A stretch of 45,217 nt of DNA from Ilumatobacteraceae bacterium. Its GTDB lineage: Bacteria > Actinomycetota > Acidimicrobiia > Acidimicrobiales > Ilumatobacteraceae. The position numbers and the translations under genes were made by a program. Positions 1-8,065 of the stretch are shown here, in pieces. The notes beneath the pieces were generated by a model. The model made no database searches, was not told the DNA's origin, and saw nothing but the letters and a program-made list of their open reading frames with translations. Location: contig JABSQH010000018.1 in NCBI GenBank assembly GCA_013213745.1, positions 1-45,217 on the forward strand, in the 5' to 3' direction. The stretch's first letter is position 1. Every line of letters begins with the position of its first letter.

Positions 1-42
1 CACCAGCCCAATGAGCACCAGCCCAATGAGCACCAGCCCATT
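1..42 (-). repeat. 15-bp tandem repeat encoding WAGAH
   Basis: The first 42 bases are almost three exact copies of a 15-base unit (caccagcccaatgag on the plus strand). On the minus strand, in the protease frame, it reads Trp-Ala-Gly-Ala-His repeatedly. The array continues off the left edge, so its full copy number cannot be seen. Being 15 bp, each gain or loss keeps the frame. Confidence 0.85.
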
Positions 43-1342
43 CGGTTCCCGGCGCGAGGTCTTGGATGGCGGCAACTGAGGGCACGTCGGCCGGTTGTGT
101 TGCCGCAGCAAACCGTTGGGTCGCCTCGGTAACGTCTGCGGTAAGCGCGCCCGCTGCATCGATCACGCCGGCACCGGCGCGTTCCACCTCGACGCCCGGG
201 ATCGGGGTCGCCGAACGGGTCAGCGCTGCCTTCACCTCGTCCGGTGTCCACTCGGGATGTGCCTCGAGCAGCAAGGCCACCAGACCCGCAGTCACCGCTG
301 CGCTCTGTGACGAACCCGTGCCCTTGAACGTCTCATCGTCGACGTACCCGGTGCTGCCGTGGTTCACGTCGGCGTCCGACCCGGCAACGCGAGCACTCTC
401 GATGCTCACACCGGGGGCGACGACATCGGGGTTGCGCACTCCATCGCCAATGGCGGACCACTCGGCCACGCCAAGCTCGTCGCCGGTGAGCGCGCCACCA
501 ACGGCAATCACGAACGGGTTGTTGGCCGGCGACGCCAGACCGACGGTCTCGTCTCCGTTGTTGCCCGCTGCGACAACGACGGTGATGCCCGCGTTCCAGG
601 CGCGCTCGACCGCAGCCGAGAGAGCGTCGCTCGTGTAATCGAGGGGCGAGCCACTATCGAACGCAAGGTTGATGACCTGAATATCGAGATCGGCGGAGTT
701 CTCGACCACCCAGTCGATTCCCGCAATGACGTCGGCCTGACGAGTGTCGCCAGCACGGTCGGCAACCTTCACCGAAACGATGCCGCTATCGGGGGCGACA
801 CCGAGGAAGGTCTCGGGATGAGCGGCGGAGTCAGCGGGCGACGCACCAGGCTCGCGACCCGCGATGATCGCTGCGAGATGTGTCCCATGACCGTTGCCGT
901 CGACGAAGGCGGTCGATGGCGAGGCGGCCTCTGCGCTGAGATCGGCCACCGCCACGATCTTGCCGTCGCCAGACAGCGACTCGACCGGCGTGGCACCGGT
1001 GTCGATCACCGCAACGTTCACGCCAGCGCCGGTGATGCCCCGCTCCCACAGAGCCCGGGCGCCGATCTGGTCGACCACGTGGTACATCGATCCTGGAGCA
1101 AGGTCGCCAGCTGCAACCGGTGCCTCGACCACGGACTCGACCGACTGACCGCTTCTCGAGTCGAGTGGGTCGGCGACAACGAACGCCGTCGCACCGAGGG
1201 CCAGGGCCGCCGCAGCTATGGCGAACCGCTTCGGGCGTTTGCCGCCCGAGCTGTCGTCCACACCGAGCGAGACATGCTCGAGTTCGGTGTCGAGCCCCCC
1301 GCCAGTGGGCCCACTGCGGGTGAGCGCAATCGCGTGCGTCAT
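1..1342 (-). CDS. Secreted/membrane-anchored subtilisin-like serine protease (S8), C-terminus cut by window edge
   Basis: Reading the minus strand from ATG at 1342 gives 447 residues before the left edge. After a basic stretch (KRPKR, residues 36-39) a hydrophobic helix (about 40-57) acts as signal or anchor. The subtilase triad is present: Asp114 in AVIDTG, His152 in GNGHGTH, and Ser345 in GSSQSAA (usual form GTSMA); AAGNNG supplies the oxyanion Asn. The catalytic domain ends in EAHPEWTPDEVKAALT, as in S8 peptidases. The last visible residues are a tandem WAGAH pentapeptide repeat. A purine-rich GGAG lies 6-9 nt before the ATG, so this gene probably has a normal ribosome binding site. Larger open frames on the plus strand over this region are antisense shadows. 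The family is clear; the substrate is unknown. Confidence 0.9.
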   Translation of the reverse strand, partial: MTHAIALTRSGPTGGGLDTELEHVSLGVDDSSGGKRPKRFAIAAAALALGATAFVVADPLDSRSGQSVESVVEAPVAAGDLAPGSMYHVVDQIGARALWERGITGAGVNVAVIDTGATPVESLSGDGKIVAVADLSAEAASPSTAFVDGNGHGTHLAAIIAGREPGASPADSAAHPETFLGVAPDSGIVSVKVADRAGDTRQADVIAGIDWVVENSADLDIQVINLAFDSGSPLDYTSDALSAAVERAWNAGITVVVAAGNNGDETVGLASPANNPFVIAVGGALTGDELGVAEWSAIGDGVRNPDVVAPGVSIESARVAGSDADVNHGSTGYVDDETFKGTGSSQSAAVTAGLVALLLEAHPEWTPDEVKAALTRSATPIPGVEVERAGAGVIDAAGALTADVTEATQRFAAATQPADVPSVAAIQDLAPGTEWAGAHWAGAHWAG

Positions 1343-1563
1343 CTTGATCTCCGTTCCACCGACCCCTCACGGGACCGTGTCAATATCCGCGCTGCGCCAC
1401 CCCGATGCGACACACCGCTTCCTATAGAGTCTTAACCCTATCTTTACGTATGCTGCGACCGCAAGCTGGAATGTGCGTGAGCGCTGAAAGCGATTCCTCA
1501 CGCTCTGTGTCCCACAACCGCTCCAGGTGGTCGATCGCTTGAGGGAATCCATACGTTCGGTGA

Positions 1564-2483
1564 CCGAGATGGTCCCAGATTGCGACCGCAGTCCTCGACC
1601 GTCGGCCGCCGACGGTCTACCCACTTCCGAACTCATCCGAACGAGTGCCGAGCCAGTCGCGCCACTCCTTCACCGTTCCGGGCAGCGGCTCGGCCGACGC
1701 ACTCGACGTGCTCGGCGAGAGTTACCCGACCCTCGTCAACCCGATCGTGACGGTGGTTTATGCCACAGAAGACGGCAGCCAGATCCTCGACGCTGCCAAC
1801 TAAGCACTGACGACGAGGCGATCGCGGGTCTCCTCGAAGTTCCGGACGCGGCGGACGTGACCAACCCCACCGACCCGCTCAACCAGCGCTCCAACATCTC
1901 CGCTGACGGCACGATCGCCTTCTCCACCATGACGTTCACGCAGGGCGTCGCCGACCTCTCCGAGGACACCTTCGACGACCTCGTCTCGGCGGTCGAACCG
2001 GTATAGGTCGCCGGCCTGCAGGTCGAGTTCGGAGGCAGTCGTCATGGACGCCGACAACCCGCCTCGCAACACGTTGTCGCAGTACGCCGAGGCGATCTCA
2101 ATCGTCGTCGCCATCCTCGTGAGCCGCGTGCTCGAGGACTACGCCGTCACCGACGACCCGGATCAATCGATCATCACCGGCTTGACGAACACCGGCAAGG
2201 TGATCTTGTCGGCCGCGGTGATCATGGGCAGCGTCTTCTTCGTGTTCGTCACGAACCCATCACCGGTGGTGAAGATGATCGGCTTCGGTTGGGCGTTGGC
2301 GTACTCACCGACGCGTTGATCGGCCGCCTGATGATCGTGCCGGCGGTACTTCATCTGCTCGGCCGGCGAGCATGGTGGTGTCCGCGTTGGCTCGACCGGA
2401 TCACACCGGTGATCAATGTCGGGGGCGGCGCGCCCCCCGCACCCAACTCCCAACCCGTGGAGGACCACCCGCCCCACCGGTGA
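1564..2483 (+). pseudogene. Decayed MMPL/RND-family transporter
   Basis: Pieces of one MMPL-type membrane transporter lie in order in different frames. The segment HSFTVPGSGSADALDVLGE (about 1660-1720) matches the start of the first periplasmic domain. It stops at TAA 1801 and continues one frame over as DGTIAFSTMTF to a TAG at 2005. The next bases, read past the stop and a further frame change, give VAGLQVEFGGS and then DADNPP. From 2044 the frame jumps from the end of the periplasmic domain straight to the last helices (SIITGLTNTGKVILSAA, NPSPVVKMIGFG), so several hundred codons are missing. One base is lost near 2290, after which LTDALIGRLMIVPAVLHLLG and AWWCPRWLDRI follow to the stop at 2483. 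The first transmembrane helix is not recognisable. With at least four lesions, function is excluded. Confidence 0.75.
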
Positions 2484-2516
2484 GGGAACAGGCCCCTGTG
2501 GGCCACTTCGCTCACC
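2479..2516. repeat. Dispersed imperfect palindrome, copy 1
   Basis: A hairpin-forming element lies between the MMPL remnant and the next gene. Its left arm GGTGAGGGAACAGGCCC pairs with GGGCCACTTCGCTCACC around a CTGT loop, with about three mismatches. It is preceded by CCACC, as are the copies at 25772 and 28472. It may act as a bidirectional terminator or a REP-like element. Confidence 0.6.
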
Positions 2517-2618
2517 ACAGCGCTGCGACGTGGCGTCGGCGGGCCGTGGACGGTGTGCTCCGTCCGAACCTGTCCGACGAAATGGAATTTCCGCGGTCGG
2601 GACGACGACAATGTATGG

Positions 2619-3860
2619 GTGCAGCGGATCGTTGGTGGGATCCGCGTCCGTCGCGGCGTGGTCATCGCCTGGGTGATCGTCGTGATCACCGGCATGACGA
2701 TGGCTGCGAGCCCGCGCACCGCCGCAGACGACCGGCCACCGCCGCTGTACGCCGATGAACGCACGTCGCTGCGGACCGTGTCGAGAACGTGGTTCGCCGA
2801 CGACGTGTGCCTGCCGTCGGCCACCGCCCCCGACCTCACCCGACTGTTCGACAGCGAGCCGGCCAACATCATCGGCGCCGACTACCAACGGGCGACGCAG
2901 ATCGACGAGGACACCACGCTGTGGACGTTCCAAGACGCAGAAGTCCGCATCCCCGGCGGCGGGTCGCGCGTCGTCCACAACGTCGGCGCTGTCCAGGAAG
3001 GCAACTGCTTCACCTTCTTGATGAGCGGCGGCCGCACCGACCCCCAGCCCTGGCTGTACGCCGAACACACCGCCAGCCAGTTTCGCTGGTTCTGGCCACT
3101 GGGCGCGGCAATGGGCAGCGACGAGCGCCTCTACGTCTACCTCGCCGAGATGAACGAACTCGGCGAGGAGTACCTCACCCACGTCGTGCCATCGGGGACG
3201 TACGTGGCCGCGATCGACACCACCACGTGGGACGTCGAGTGGTATGGGCAACCGGCGAATGGTGGAGCCGACCTGTACGGCTTCGCCATCGAGTCCGACC
3301 AACACTGGACGTATCTGTTCGCCCAGTGTCATCGACAGTTCGGCTATGACCCTGTGTTGTTCGTATTCGGTCACGACCGAACGTGTGCCGACCGAGTCCA
3401 CATCGCACGCGTCCCGCGCGGACAGCTGCTCTCACCGCCTGCGTATTGGGACGGGACCCGCTGGCAGTCGTCGCCAACGCGAGCAGCAACGATCATCGAA
3501 ACTGCGGGACGGCTGGCCAACCCGACCCAGTTCATCCGCCACCACAACCAGTGGATGGCGATCACCAAGCTCGACGACTGGTGGGGCCAGCGAGTCATCG
3601 TCGAGCGAGCCCTGCACCCGGCCGGGCCGTATCAGTTCTACGACGAGCGCTGGCCGGCCGTGAAGTGCGCCGACGATTGCAACCACTACTTCGCCAGCTG
3701 GATCCCGACCGATACTCCCTCGACACTCACCTTCGGGCTGTCGCACAACCGGTGGGATGGAGTGGCGTCGTGGGTGTACCGGCCCACGTTCCACACGATC
3801 AACGCCCCAGGTTGGCAACCAACAGCGGCCAGCCGGTGCCAACTCGGTCAGTGCGACTGA
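2619..3860 (+). CDS. Secreted protein resembling DUF4185-type beta-propellers
   Basis: The proposed GTG start at 2619 gives a short basic N-terminus and one hydrophobic helix (VVIAWVIVVITGMTMAA), a plausible signal peptide; an ATG at 2553 in frame would add 22 residues. The mature part is rich in Trp, Tyr and Asp, with repeating segments such as TTLWTFQDAEV, NPTQFIRHHNQWMAI and STLTFGLSHNRWDG. These look like blades of a five-bladed propeller of the DUF4185/GH43-like type. Six cysteines are spread through the chain (including CADDC), suggesting disulfides outside the cell. No catalytic triad was identified. It follows hairpin copy 1 and stands alone. The family name is tentative. Confidence 0.6.
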   Translation: MQRIVGGIRVRRGVVIAWVIVVITGMTMAASPRTAADDRPPPLYADERTSLRTVSRTWFADDVCLPSATAPDLTRLFDSEPANIIGADYQRATQIDEDTTLWTFQDAEVRIPGGGSRVVHNVGAVQEGNCFTFLMSGGRTDPQPWLYAEHTASQFRWFWPLGAAMGSDERLYVYLAEMNELGEEYLTHVVPSGTYVAAIDTTTWDVEWYGQPANGGADLYGFAIESDQHWTYLFAQCHRQFGYDPVLFVFGHDRTCADRVHIARVPRGQLLSPPAYWDGTRWQSSPTRAATIIETAGRLANPTQFIRHHNQWMAITKLDDWWGQRVIVERALHPAGPYQFYDERWPAVKCADDCNHYFASWIPTDTPSTLTFGLSHNRWDGVASWVYRPTFHTINAPGWQPTAASRCQLGQCD

Positions 3861-4012
3861 CGACCCTTCACGGCAGGTTCACGAGCAACCAAGAGCTCCC
3901 GGTGTTGACCAGCGCGCGATCGCCGTTGACCACCGTTGTGGCTCCGAAAGAGTCGGGCCACACGCCCGCCGTTCTCGCCCCGATTCAGCAGCCGGCGATG
4001 CGGGACCCACCG

Positions 4013-4031
4013 CGCCGACCCAAGGCCGGCG
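4013..4031 (-). terminator. Hairpin terminator of rpmB-rpmG-rpmE
   Basis: Nine bases beyond the rpmE stop, the minus strand has CGCCGGCC-TTG-GGTCGGCG, an 8-bp stem with one G-U pair and a 3-base loop. There is no U-run, which is common in high-GC actinobacterial terminators. Confidence 0.55.
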
Positions 4032-4039
4032 GATGGCGA

Positions 4040-4315
4040 CTACTCGTCGGTCGAAGCCTTGTTGCGGTCGCGGCGGCCGTAGCGCCGGTTGAACCGCTCG
4101 ACGCGGCCGGCGGTGTCCACGATGGTCATGTTGCCGGTGTAGAAGGGATGGGTGTACATCGAGATGTCGAGCAGAACGTGTGGATACTCCTGCCCGTCCT
4201 CTTCCCACACCGTGGTGCGGTTGGTCGAGATCGTCGATCCACACACCCAGCGCTGCCCGCCGGTGGAGTCCTCGAACACGACCTGTCGATAGTCGGGGTG
4301 GATGTCGGGTTTCAT
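4040..4315 (-). CDS. rpmE2: 50S ribosomal protein L31 type B (zinc-free form)
   Basis: The 91-residue product begins [16 protein letters not shown] and contains [15 protein letters not shown] and [12 protein letters not shown], the pattern of type B L31. It lacks the Cys pairs that bind zinc in type A L31; only one Cys remains. The ATG overlaps the rpmG stop as ATGA, so the two are translationally coupled. It is the last gene of a three-gene operon that starts beside a Zur-like box. In other bacteria such paralogues replace zinc-containing ribosomal proteins during zinc shortage; that role is inferred here. Confidence 0.93.
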   Translation of the reverse strand: MKPDIHPDYRQVVFEDSTGGQRWVCGSTISTNRTTVWEEDGQEYPHVLLDISMYTHPFYTGNMTIVDTAGRVERFNRRYGRRDRNKASTDE

Positions 4316-4482
4316 CGCTCTTCCTTGAACTCGACGTGACGGCGCACCACCGGGTCGTACTTCATGAGCGTCAAGCGTTCGCGAGTGTTGATCTTGCTCT
4401 TCTTGGTGACGTAGGTGTAGCCGGTGCCAGCGGTGCTGCGCAGCTTGATGATCGGTCGCTTGTCCTTGCTCGCACTGGCCAT
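4312..4482 (-). CDS. rpmG2: 50S ribosomal protein L33 (cysteine-free form)
   Basis: The 56-residue protein ([19 protein letters not shown] to HVEFKEER) is a typical L33 with the [11 protein letters not shown] and [12 protein letters not shown] segments. It contains no cysteine at all, so the Zn-ribbon of the C+ form is absent. The longer open frame upstream is unrelated; this ATG is chosen because its A is the last base of the rpmB stop (TGATG). Its own stop overlaps rpmE2. Expression should follow rpmB2 from the promoter at 4726. Confidence 0.93.
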   Translation of the reverse strand: MASASKDKRPIIKLRSTAGTGYTYVTKKSKINTRERLTLMKYDPVVRRHVEFKEER

Positions 4483-4718
4483 CAGACCTTCACTCCCTTG
4501 CGCCGCAGCTCGGCGACCACCGATTCGATGCCACGACGGTCGACCGTCTTGATCGCTCGCGCCGACAGCCGGAGACGCACGTAGCGTCGTTCGGACGGCA
4601 ACCAGAAGCGCTTGTTCTGGATGTTGGCATTGAAGCGCCGGTTCGTCCGGCGATGGGAGTGCGACACCGACTTGCCGAACGACGGTCCGACCCCGGTGAG
4701 CTGGCAGCGACGAGACAT
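4482..4718 (-). CDS. rpmB2: 50S ribosomal protein L28 (zinc-free paralogue type)
   Basis: The 78-residue protein begins [20 protein letters not shown], keeps the [16 protein letters not shown] core and ends [17 protein letters not shown]. The zinc-binding L28 form has two CXXC pairs; this one has a single Cys5 and the longer C-terminus of C- paralogues. The ATG lies 7 nt after a TATGCT -10 box (4726-4731), so the mRNA is probably leaderless. That -10 box is one base from the Zur-like palindrome at 4733-4747. It is the first gene of the rpmB2-rpmG2-rpmE2 operon. Confidence 0.92.
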   Translation of the reverse strand: MSRRCQLTGVGPSFGKSVSHSHRRTNRRFNANIQNKRFWLPSERRYVRLRLSARAIKTVDRRGIESVVAELRRKGVKV

Positions 4719-4725
4719 CCGGCGG

Positions 4726-4759
4726 AGCATACTGAGAACTGCTCTCATTCCCATACACT
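4726..4759. promoter_or_regulatory. Divergent promoter with Zur-like operator 1
   Basis: Only 48 bp separate rpmB2 from the divergent CobW-like gene. The palindrome TGAGAACTGCTCTCA at 4733-4747 is flanked by a leftward -10 (TATGCT on the minus strand, 4726-4731) and a rightward -10 (TACACT, 4754-4759). Each -10 is 7 nt from its start codon. A repressor bound to the palindrome would block both promoters. Assignment to Zur rests on the palindrome's likeness to actinobacterial Zur sites and on the genes it serves. Confidence 0.7.
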
Positions 4760-4766
4760 GACGACG

Positions 4767-5720
4767 ATGGTCAATCGCTCTCCGGTCCCCGTCACCATCG
4801 TGGGTGGCGCCGGCGCCGAGGACCTCGCACGAACGCTCAGAGCGCCCGATCATGGCATCCTCGCCGGCTCATGGCACGGCCCCGGCTCGGTGCAGATCGA
4901 CGCCGACACCGCTCACCGGACGCCTGGCTGCTCGTGTTGTGCGCTGCGGCTCGATGTGATCGATGGCCTCCTGCGCGCCGTGCGGCGACCGAATCCGCCC
5001 GCCCACGTGCTGTTGGTCGCAGAGCCCGGCGACGACGTCACCACCATCGCCTACACGGTGCTGTCCGACGCCGACCTGGCGCGCCACGTCCGCCTCGATG
5101 GTGTGGTCGTGTCGCTCGATGCGGTGGCGATGGCGACCCGCAAAGCAGGCGGCGCGCCGTTGGGCTCGGGCCCCGAACTCGAGACGCTGGCAATCGCCGA
5201 CGCAATCGTGCTCGACCGCGCCTCGGAGCTGACCAACGATGCGATCATCTCGATACGTCACTCACTCGGCGCAATCAATGCCATCGGATCGACGCTCGAG
5301 CGCACTGCGGACGCCGCTCTTCTCAGCGCACAGCGCCAGCGGCTGATCGGGATCGACGCGTGGCACGGCGCTCCGGCAGTCGGAGCACGCATCGACGTCG
5401 AGCTCCGAGGACCCGACGATGGACCGCACACGCTCATACTCCGTCAACGCGCCCCACTCGACCCAGACGCCGTCGACGCCTGGCTCGATCGGGTGATCGA
5501 ATCGCATGCCCAGCGCCTCGTGCGGCTGCAAGGAGCGCTCGCCATCGATTCCGCGCCAGCGCGGGTCTGTTGCCACGGGGTGCGGTCATACGCCATGAGT
5601 CACTCCGAATCGGCCGACCCTCCGGCATCGCGACGTGGGGAGAGCCTCGTGGTGATCGTCGGGCACGATCTCGATGCCGGGGATCTCAGCAGCGAGTTCG
5701 CAGCAACGCGCGTGCGATGA
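4767..5720 (+). CDS. Degenerate COG0523/CobW-like protein lacking the P-loop
   Basis: This 317-residue protein follows the layout of CobW/COG0523 metal-chaperone GTPases but has lost the nucleotide site. Where relatives have GxxGxGKTT it reads [13 protein letters not shown] (residues 9-21), with no Lys-Thr. The metal-binding motif survives as GCSCC (Cys55, 57, 58), followed by a helix like that after GCICC in true members. The VVSLDAV strand and a NKxD-like region (VLDRAS) are recognisable but degenerate, and a CobW C-terminal-like part (about 245-290) is present. It starts 7 nt after the Zur-linked -10 box, and its stop overlaps the next ATG (ATGA). It may bind metal without GTP, or serve as a partner of the true GTPases farther along. 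Membership is probable; the role is inferred. Confidence 0.72.
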   Translation: MVNRSPVPVTIVGGAGAEDLARTLRAPDHGILAGSWHGPGSVQIDADTAHRTPGCSCCALRLDVIDGLLRAVRRPNPPAHVLLVAEPGDDVTTIAYTVLSDADLARHVRLDGVVVSLDAVAMATRKAGGAPLGSGPELETLAIADAIVLDRASELTNDAIISIRHSLGAINAIGSTLERTADAALLSAQRQRLIGIDAWHGAPAVGARIDVELRGPDDGPHTLILRQRAPLDPDAVDAWLDRVIESHAQRLVRLQGALAIDSAPARVCCHGVRSYAMSHSESADPPASRRGESLVVIVGHDLDAGDLSSEFAATRVR

Positions 5721-6712
5721 CCGACCACCTGCTCACGTCCGCCAACGAACGTTGGCGCACGCGTCTCGACGACGGTTGCCGGTCGGTGGCTTGGTCACCC
5801 GGCGGCAGACTGTTCGTCATCGCCGCCGACGGTTCGTCGCTCATCGACGATCCGAGCCAGCTCACCGCCCCGATGGCTCCAGACCCCGTCGACGCCGCAT
5901 GGCTCGGCGAACGGCGCGTGGCCGTTGTCGACACGGTCGGTGGTGTCGTGTTCGCCGGATCCGGCGCAATCGACGCGCAGCCGGTCGATGGAGCCCGCTG
6001 TGTCGACAGCGCACAAGGTCGCACGATCGTCGGCGGAGCGAACGTCGTCGCGCTCTTCGGTGACACCAACGAAGACGCTCCCGCCACGACAATCACGACC
6101 GGCGCAGGCCAGAGCCACGCGCTCTGTCACACCGTCGGCGGGATGTGGGCAGTCGGGGGAAGCTCAGGGCTGGTCCTGATCGACGGCGCCATGGGCGAGA
6201 TCGATGTCCGTCTCGAGATGGATGGAGTACGCGCCGTGGCATGGGCTGATGACGCAGAGCGACTCGTCGCCGCCGATCTCGCGGGATCCCTCCACCTCAT
6301 CGGGATCCACGATCCGGCACGCGGAGTGGAACTCGACGGCTACCCCGACCCCGTGCGCCACCTCGCCATCTCAGCCGACGGCGGGCTGCTGGTCGCGGCC
6401 GCCGACGACGAGCTCACGTGGTGGCGGATCGATGACGAGGGCGATCCCGACGACATGCCCGAACGAGCCGTCGTCCACGAGCATCCGGTGACGGCGCTCG
6501 CAATGAGTTCAGACGGCCTGGTCACCACTGGTGACGCCGCAGGACGCATTCACGTCTGGTCGCCATGGGTGACCGACCATCCGGTGGCGACGATGACCCT
6601 CGACTCCGAGATCGTCGCCTCGGAATGGTCATCCGACGGGTCCCGCCTCGCCGTCGCTTCGATGTGCGGTGAGCTGGCCGTGTACGACGTCACGCCGGGC
6701 GCCGTCGCGTAG
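5717..6712 (+). CDS. WD40-type beta-propeller protein, coupled to the CobW-like gene
   Basis: The 331-residue protein is built of repeats with the WD40 rhythm, for example CRSVAWSPGGRLFVIAADG, VRAVAWADDAERLVAADLAGS, VRHLAISADGGLLVAAADD, VTALAMSSDGLVTTGDAAG with IHVWSPW, and ASEWSSDGSRLAVASMCGE. This gives about six or seven blades, enough for one closed propeller. No signal peptide is seen, so it is cytoplasmic. The ATG overlaps the stop of the preceding gene (ATGA), so both products are made together under the Zur-like operator. The last 23 bp overlap the convergent VWA gene. A scaffold or client-binding role in zinc delivery is possible but inferred. Confidence 0.78.
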   Translation: MTDHLLTSANERWRTRLDDGCRSVAWSPGGRLFVIAADGSSLIDDPSQLTAPMAPDPVDAAWLGERRVAVVDTVGGVVFAGSGAIDAQPVDGARCVDSAQGRTIVGGANVVALFGDTNEDAPATTITTGAGQSHALCHTVGGMWAVGGSSGLVLIDGAMGEIDVRLEMDGVRAVAWADDAERLVAADLAGSLHLIGIHDPARGVELDGYPDPVRHLAISADGGLLVAAADDELTWWRIDDEGDPDDMPERAVVHEHPVTALAMSSDGLVTTGDAAGRIHVWSPWVTDHPVATMTLDSEIVASEWSSDGSRLAVASMCGELAVYDVTPGAVA

Positions 6713-8063
6713 CGGCACCACCGTCTGCGACCAACTGATCGAGATCGTCGAACGATCTGACCGTGACGGCCCGGTCGACACGCTCGGCGTACAGCGCCAT
6801 CTCGCCACGCCCGAGCGACCACGCGCCTTGCGGTTCAGGAGAGATCCAGCTGGTCGACGCGCTCCGTCGCGCGATCCGGTCGATGATGTCGAGTGCAGGG
6901 TCGCGGCCGTTGCAGCGACCGTCGCTCAGCACCATCACGTGGGTCTGGGGCGTCACCAGCAGATTCCAGCGTGACCACCACTGCCGGAACGCAGCCCCAG
7001 GATCGGAGGCGGCGTCGGCGTCGACGGAGCCGAAGACCTGAGCAATCGCACGTGCCGGATCAGCGACGCGCAGCGCACGATCGAGAGCCACGCACACATC
7101 GACGAAACCGAACGCCCGGACGTCGCCACTCATCGAGCGCATGCGATGCAGCAGGTTCATGACAACCCTCGCCGTGCCGCGCACCGACAGGCTGAGGTCG
7201 GCGAGCACCACGAGGCGCGCTGCGCTGGCCCGACGATTCGTGTGTCTCAGTTCGATCGGAATCCCTGCGGTGGTCACCGATGCGCGCATCGTGCGACGCA
7301 GGTCGATCGACCCGGCATGGCTGCGCCTGTGCTGCCACGACGGTGCGCCGTCGAGGCGTTGACCGATACGCCGAACGGCGTGCACGAGTTGCGACCGTTC
7401 CAGCTGGGTCAACGGATCGCTCACCGTGGTCACCCGTCTGGCCGCCGCCTTCGCCACGACGCGTCGCCGTCGCTGTACGGCCTCATCGAGTGCACGACGG
7501 GCCAACTCGAGTTCCGCCGCCACCGGGTCGTTCGGAAGTTCGACGACTGCGAGGCCGCGTTGGGCCTCGGCATCGTCGTCGTCGCCGGGCGGGCGCGGCG
7601 CGATCCCGCCCGTTGCGTTCGTCCGGGCACCGTCATCGATTGCCGGCGTTGCGGTGGCGCGGGTCGGGCTCGGATCGGCGTCGCCGCGCGCGGCGATGTC
7701 GTCGTTGCGGTCGGCTTGGTCGTCGCGGACCTCGACCGAGATCGCATCGTGGTGGTGGACGTCGAGAGCTTCGATGGCATCGGCGTCGAGCGTGACCGCC
7801 GAGTCACCAGCGGACAGCTCGTCGTCGACCGGGGTCGGCAGTTGCACGTCGTCGCCCGAGAACCACTGGGCGAACAGGTTGTCGAAGACGTCTGGACGAA
7901 CACTCGACCATGCCATCGACAAGCGCAGCGCCCGATGAACGCAGCGGCGGTCGGCCAGGTCGACCAGCGTCAATGCTTGGGCAGCGTCGATCAGTTCGGC
8001 AGAGCCGACATCACCTCCGTGTCGTCGGACCAAGTCGGCGAATCCGCACAGCGCGAGAAGCAC
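6690..8063 (-). CDS. CoxE-like von Willebrand factor A domain protein
   Basis: The 457-residue protein has a helical N-terminal part, an acidic and low-complexity middle (about 80-190) and a C-terminal VWA domain like that of CoxE. The metal-site motif is LADLSLSVRG rather than the strict DxSxS form, with LSDGRCNG later in the domain. It starts 2 bp after the stop of the AAA gene, so the pair is one transcript with the upstream dehydrogenase. MoxR-type AAA proteins and VWA partners are known to act together in metal-centre assembly of enzymes such as CO dehydrogenase. Here the likely client is the iron alcohol dehydrogenase of the same operon. Confidence 0.8.
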   Translation of the reverse strand: MLLALCGFADLVRRHGGDVGSAELIDAAQALTLVDLADRRCVHRALRLSMAWSSVRPDVFDNLFAQWFSGDDVQLPTPVDDELSAGDSAVTLDADAIEALDVHHHDAISVEVRDDQADRNDDIAARGDADPSPTRATATPAIDDGARTNATGGIAPRPPGDDDDAEAQRGLAVVELPNDPVAAELELARRALDEAVQRRRRVVAKAAARRVTTVSDPLTQLERSQLVHAVRRIGQRLDGAPSWQHRRSHAGSIDLRRTMRASVTTAGIPIELRHTNRRASAARLVVLADLSLSVRGTARVVMNLLHRMRSMSGDVRAFGFVDVCVALDRALRVADPARAIAQVFGSVDADAASDPGAAFRQWWSRWNLLVTPQTHVMVLSDGRCNGRDPALDIIDRIARRSASTSWISPEPQGAWSLGRGEMALYAERVDRAVTVRSFDDLDQLVADGGAATRRRPA

Positions 8064-8065
8064 AG

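Noticed and set aside
359-1435. A 358-codon plus-strand open frame over the protease gene
   Set aside because: Its translation is Arg/His/Gly-rich with no domain, while the opposite strand encodes a full subtilase triad. It is an antisense shadow of high-GC coding sequence.
1367-1636. An 89-codon minus-strand frame upstream of the protease
   Set aside because: No domain, poor start context and overlap with the MMPL remnant. The 1343-1563 spacer otherwise shows no gene.
2479-2516. A CRISPR-like repeat
   Set aside because: The three copies are up to 26 kb apart, with no regular spacers or cas genes.
2163-3401. A 412-codon minus-strand frame over the MMPL remnant and the propeller gene
   Set aside because: Low-complexity Val/Gly/Arg/Asp content and no motif; the plus strand has the recognisable proteins.
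3868-3984. A 38-codon minus-strand frame ending in ALVNTGSSWLLVNLP, which looks protein-like
   Set aside because: It is too short, lacks a start and has no recognisable family. It may be a scrap of a lost gene but cannot be supported.
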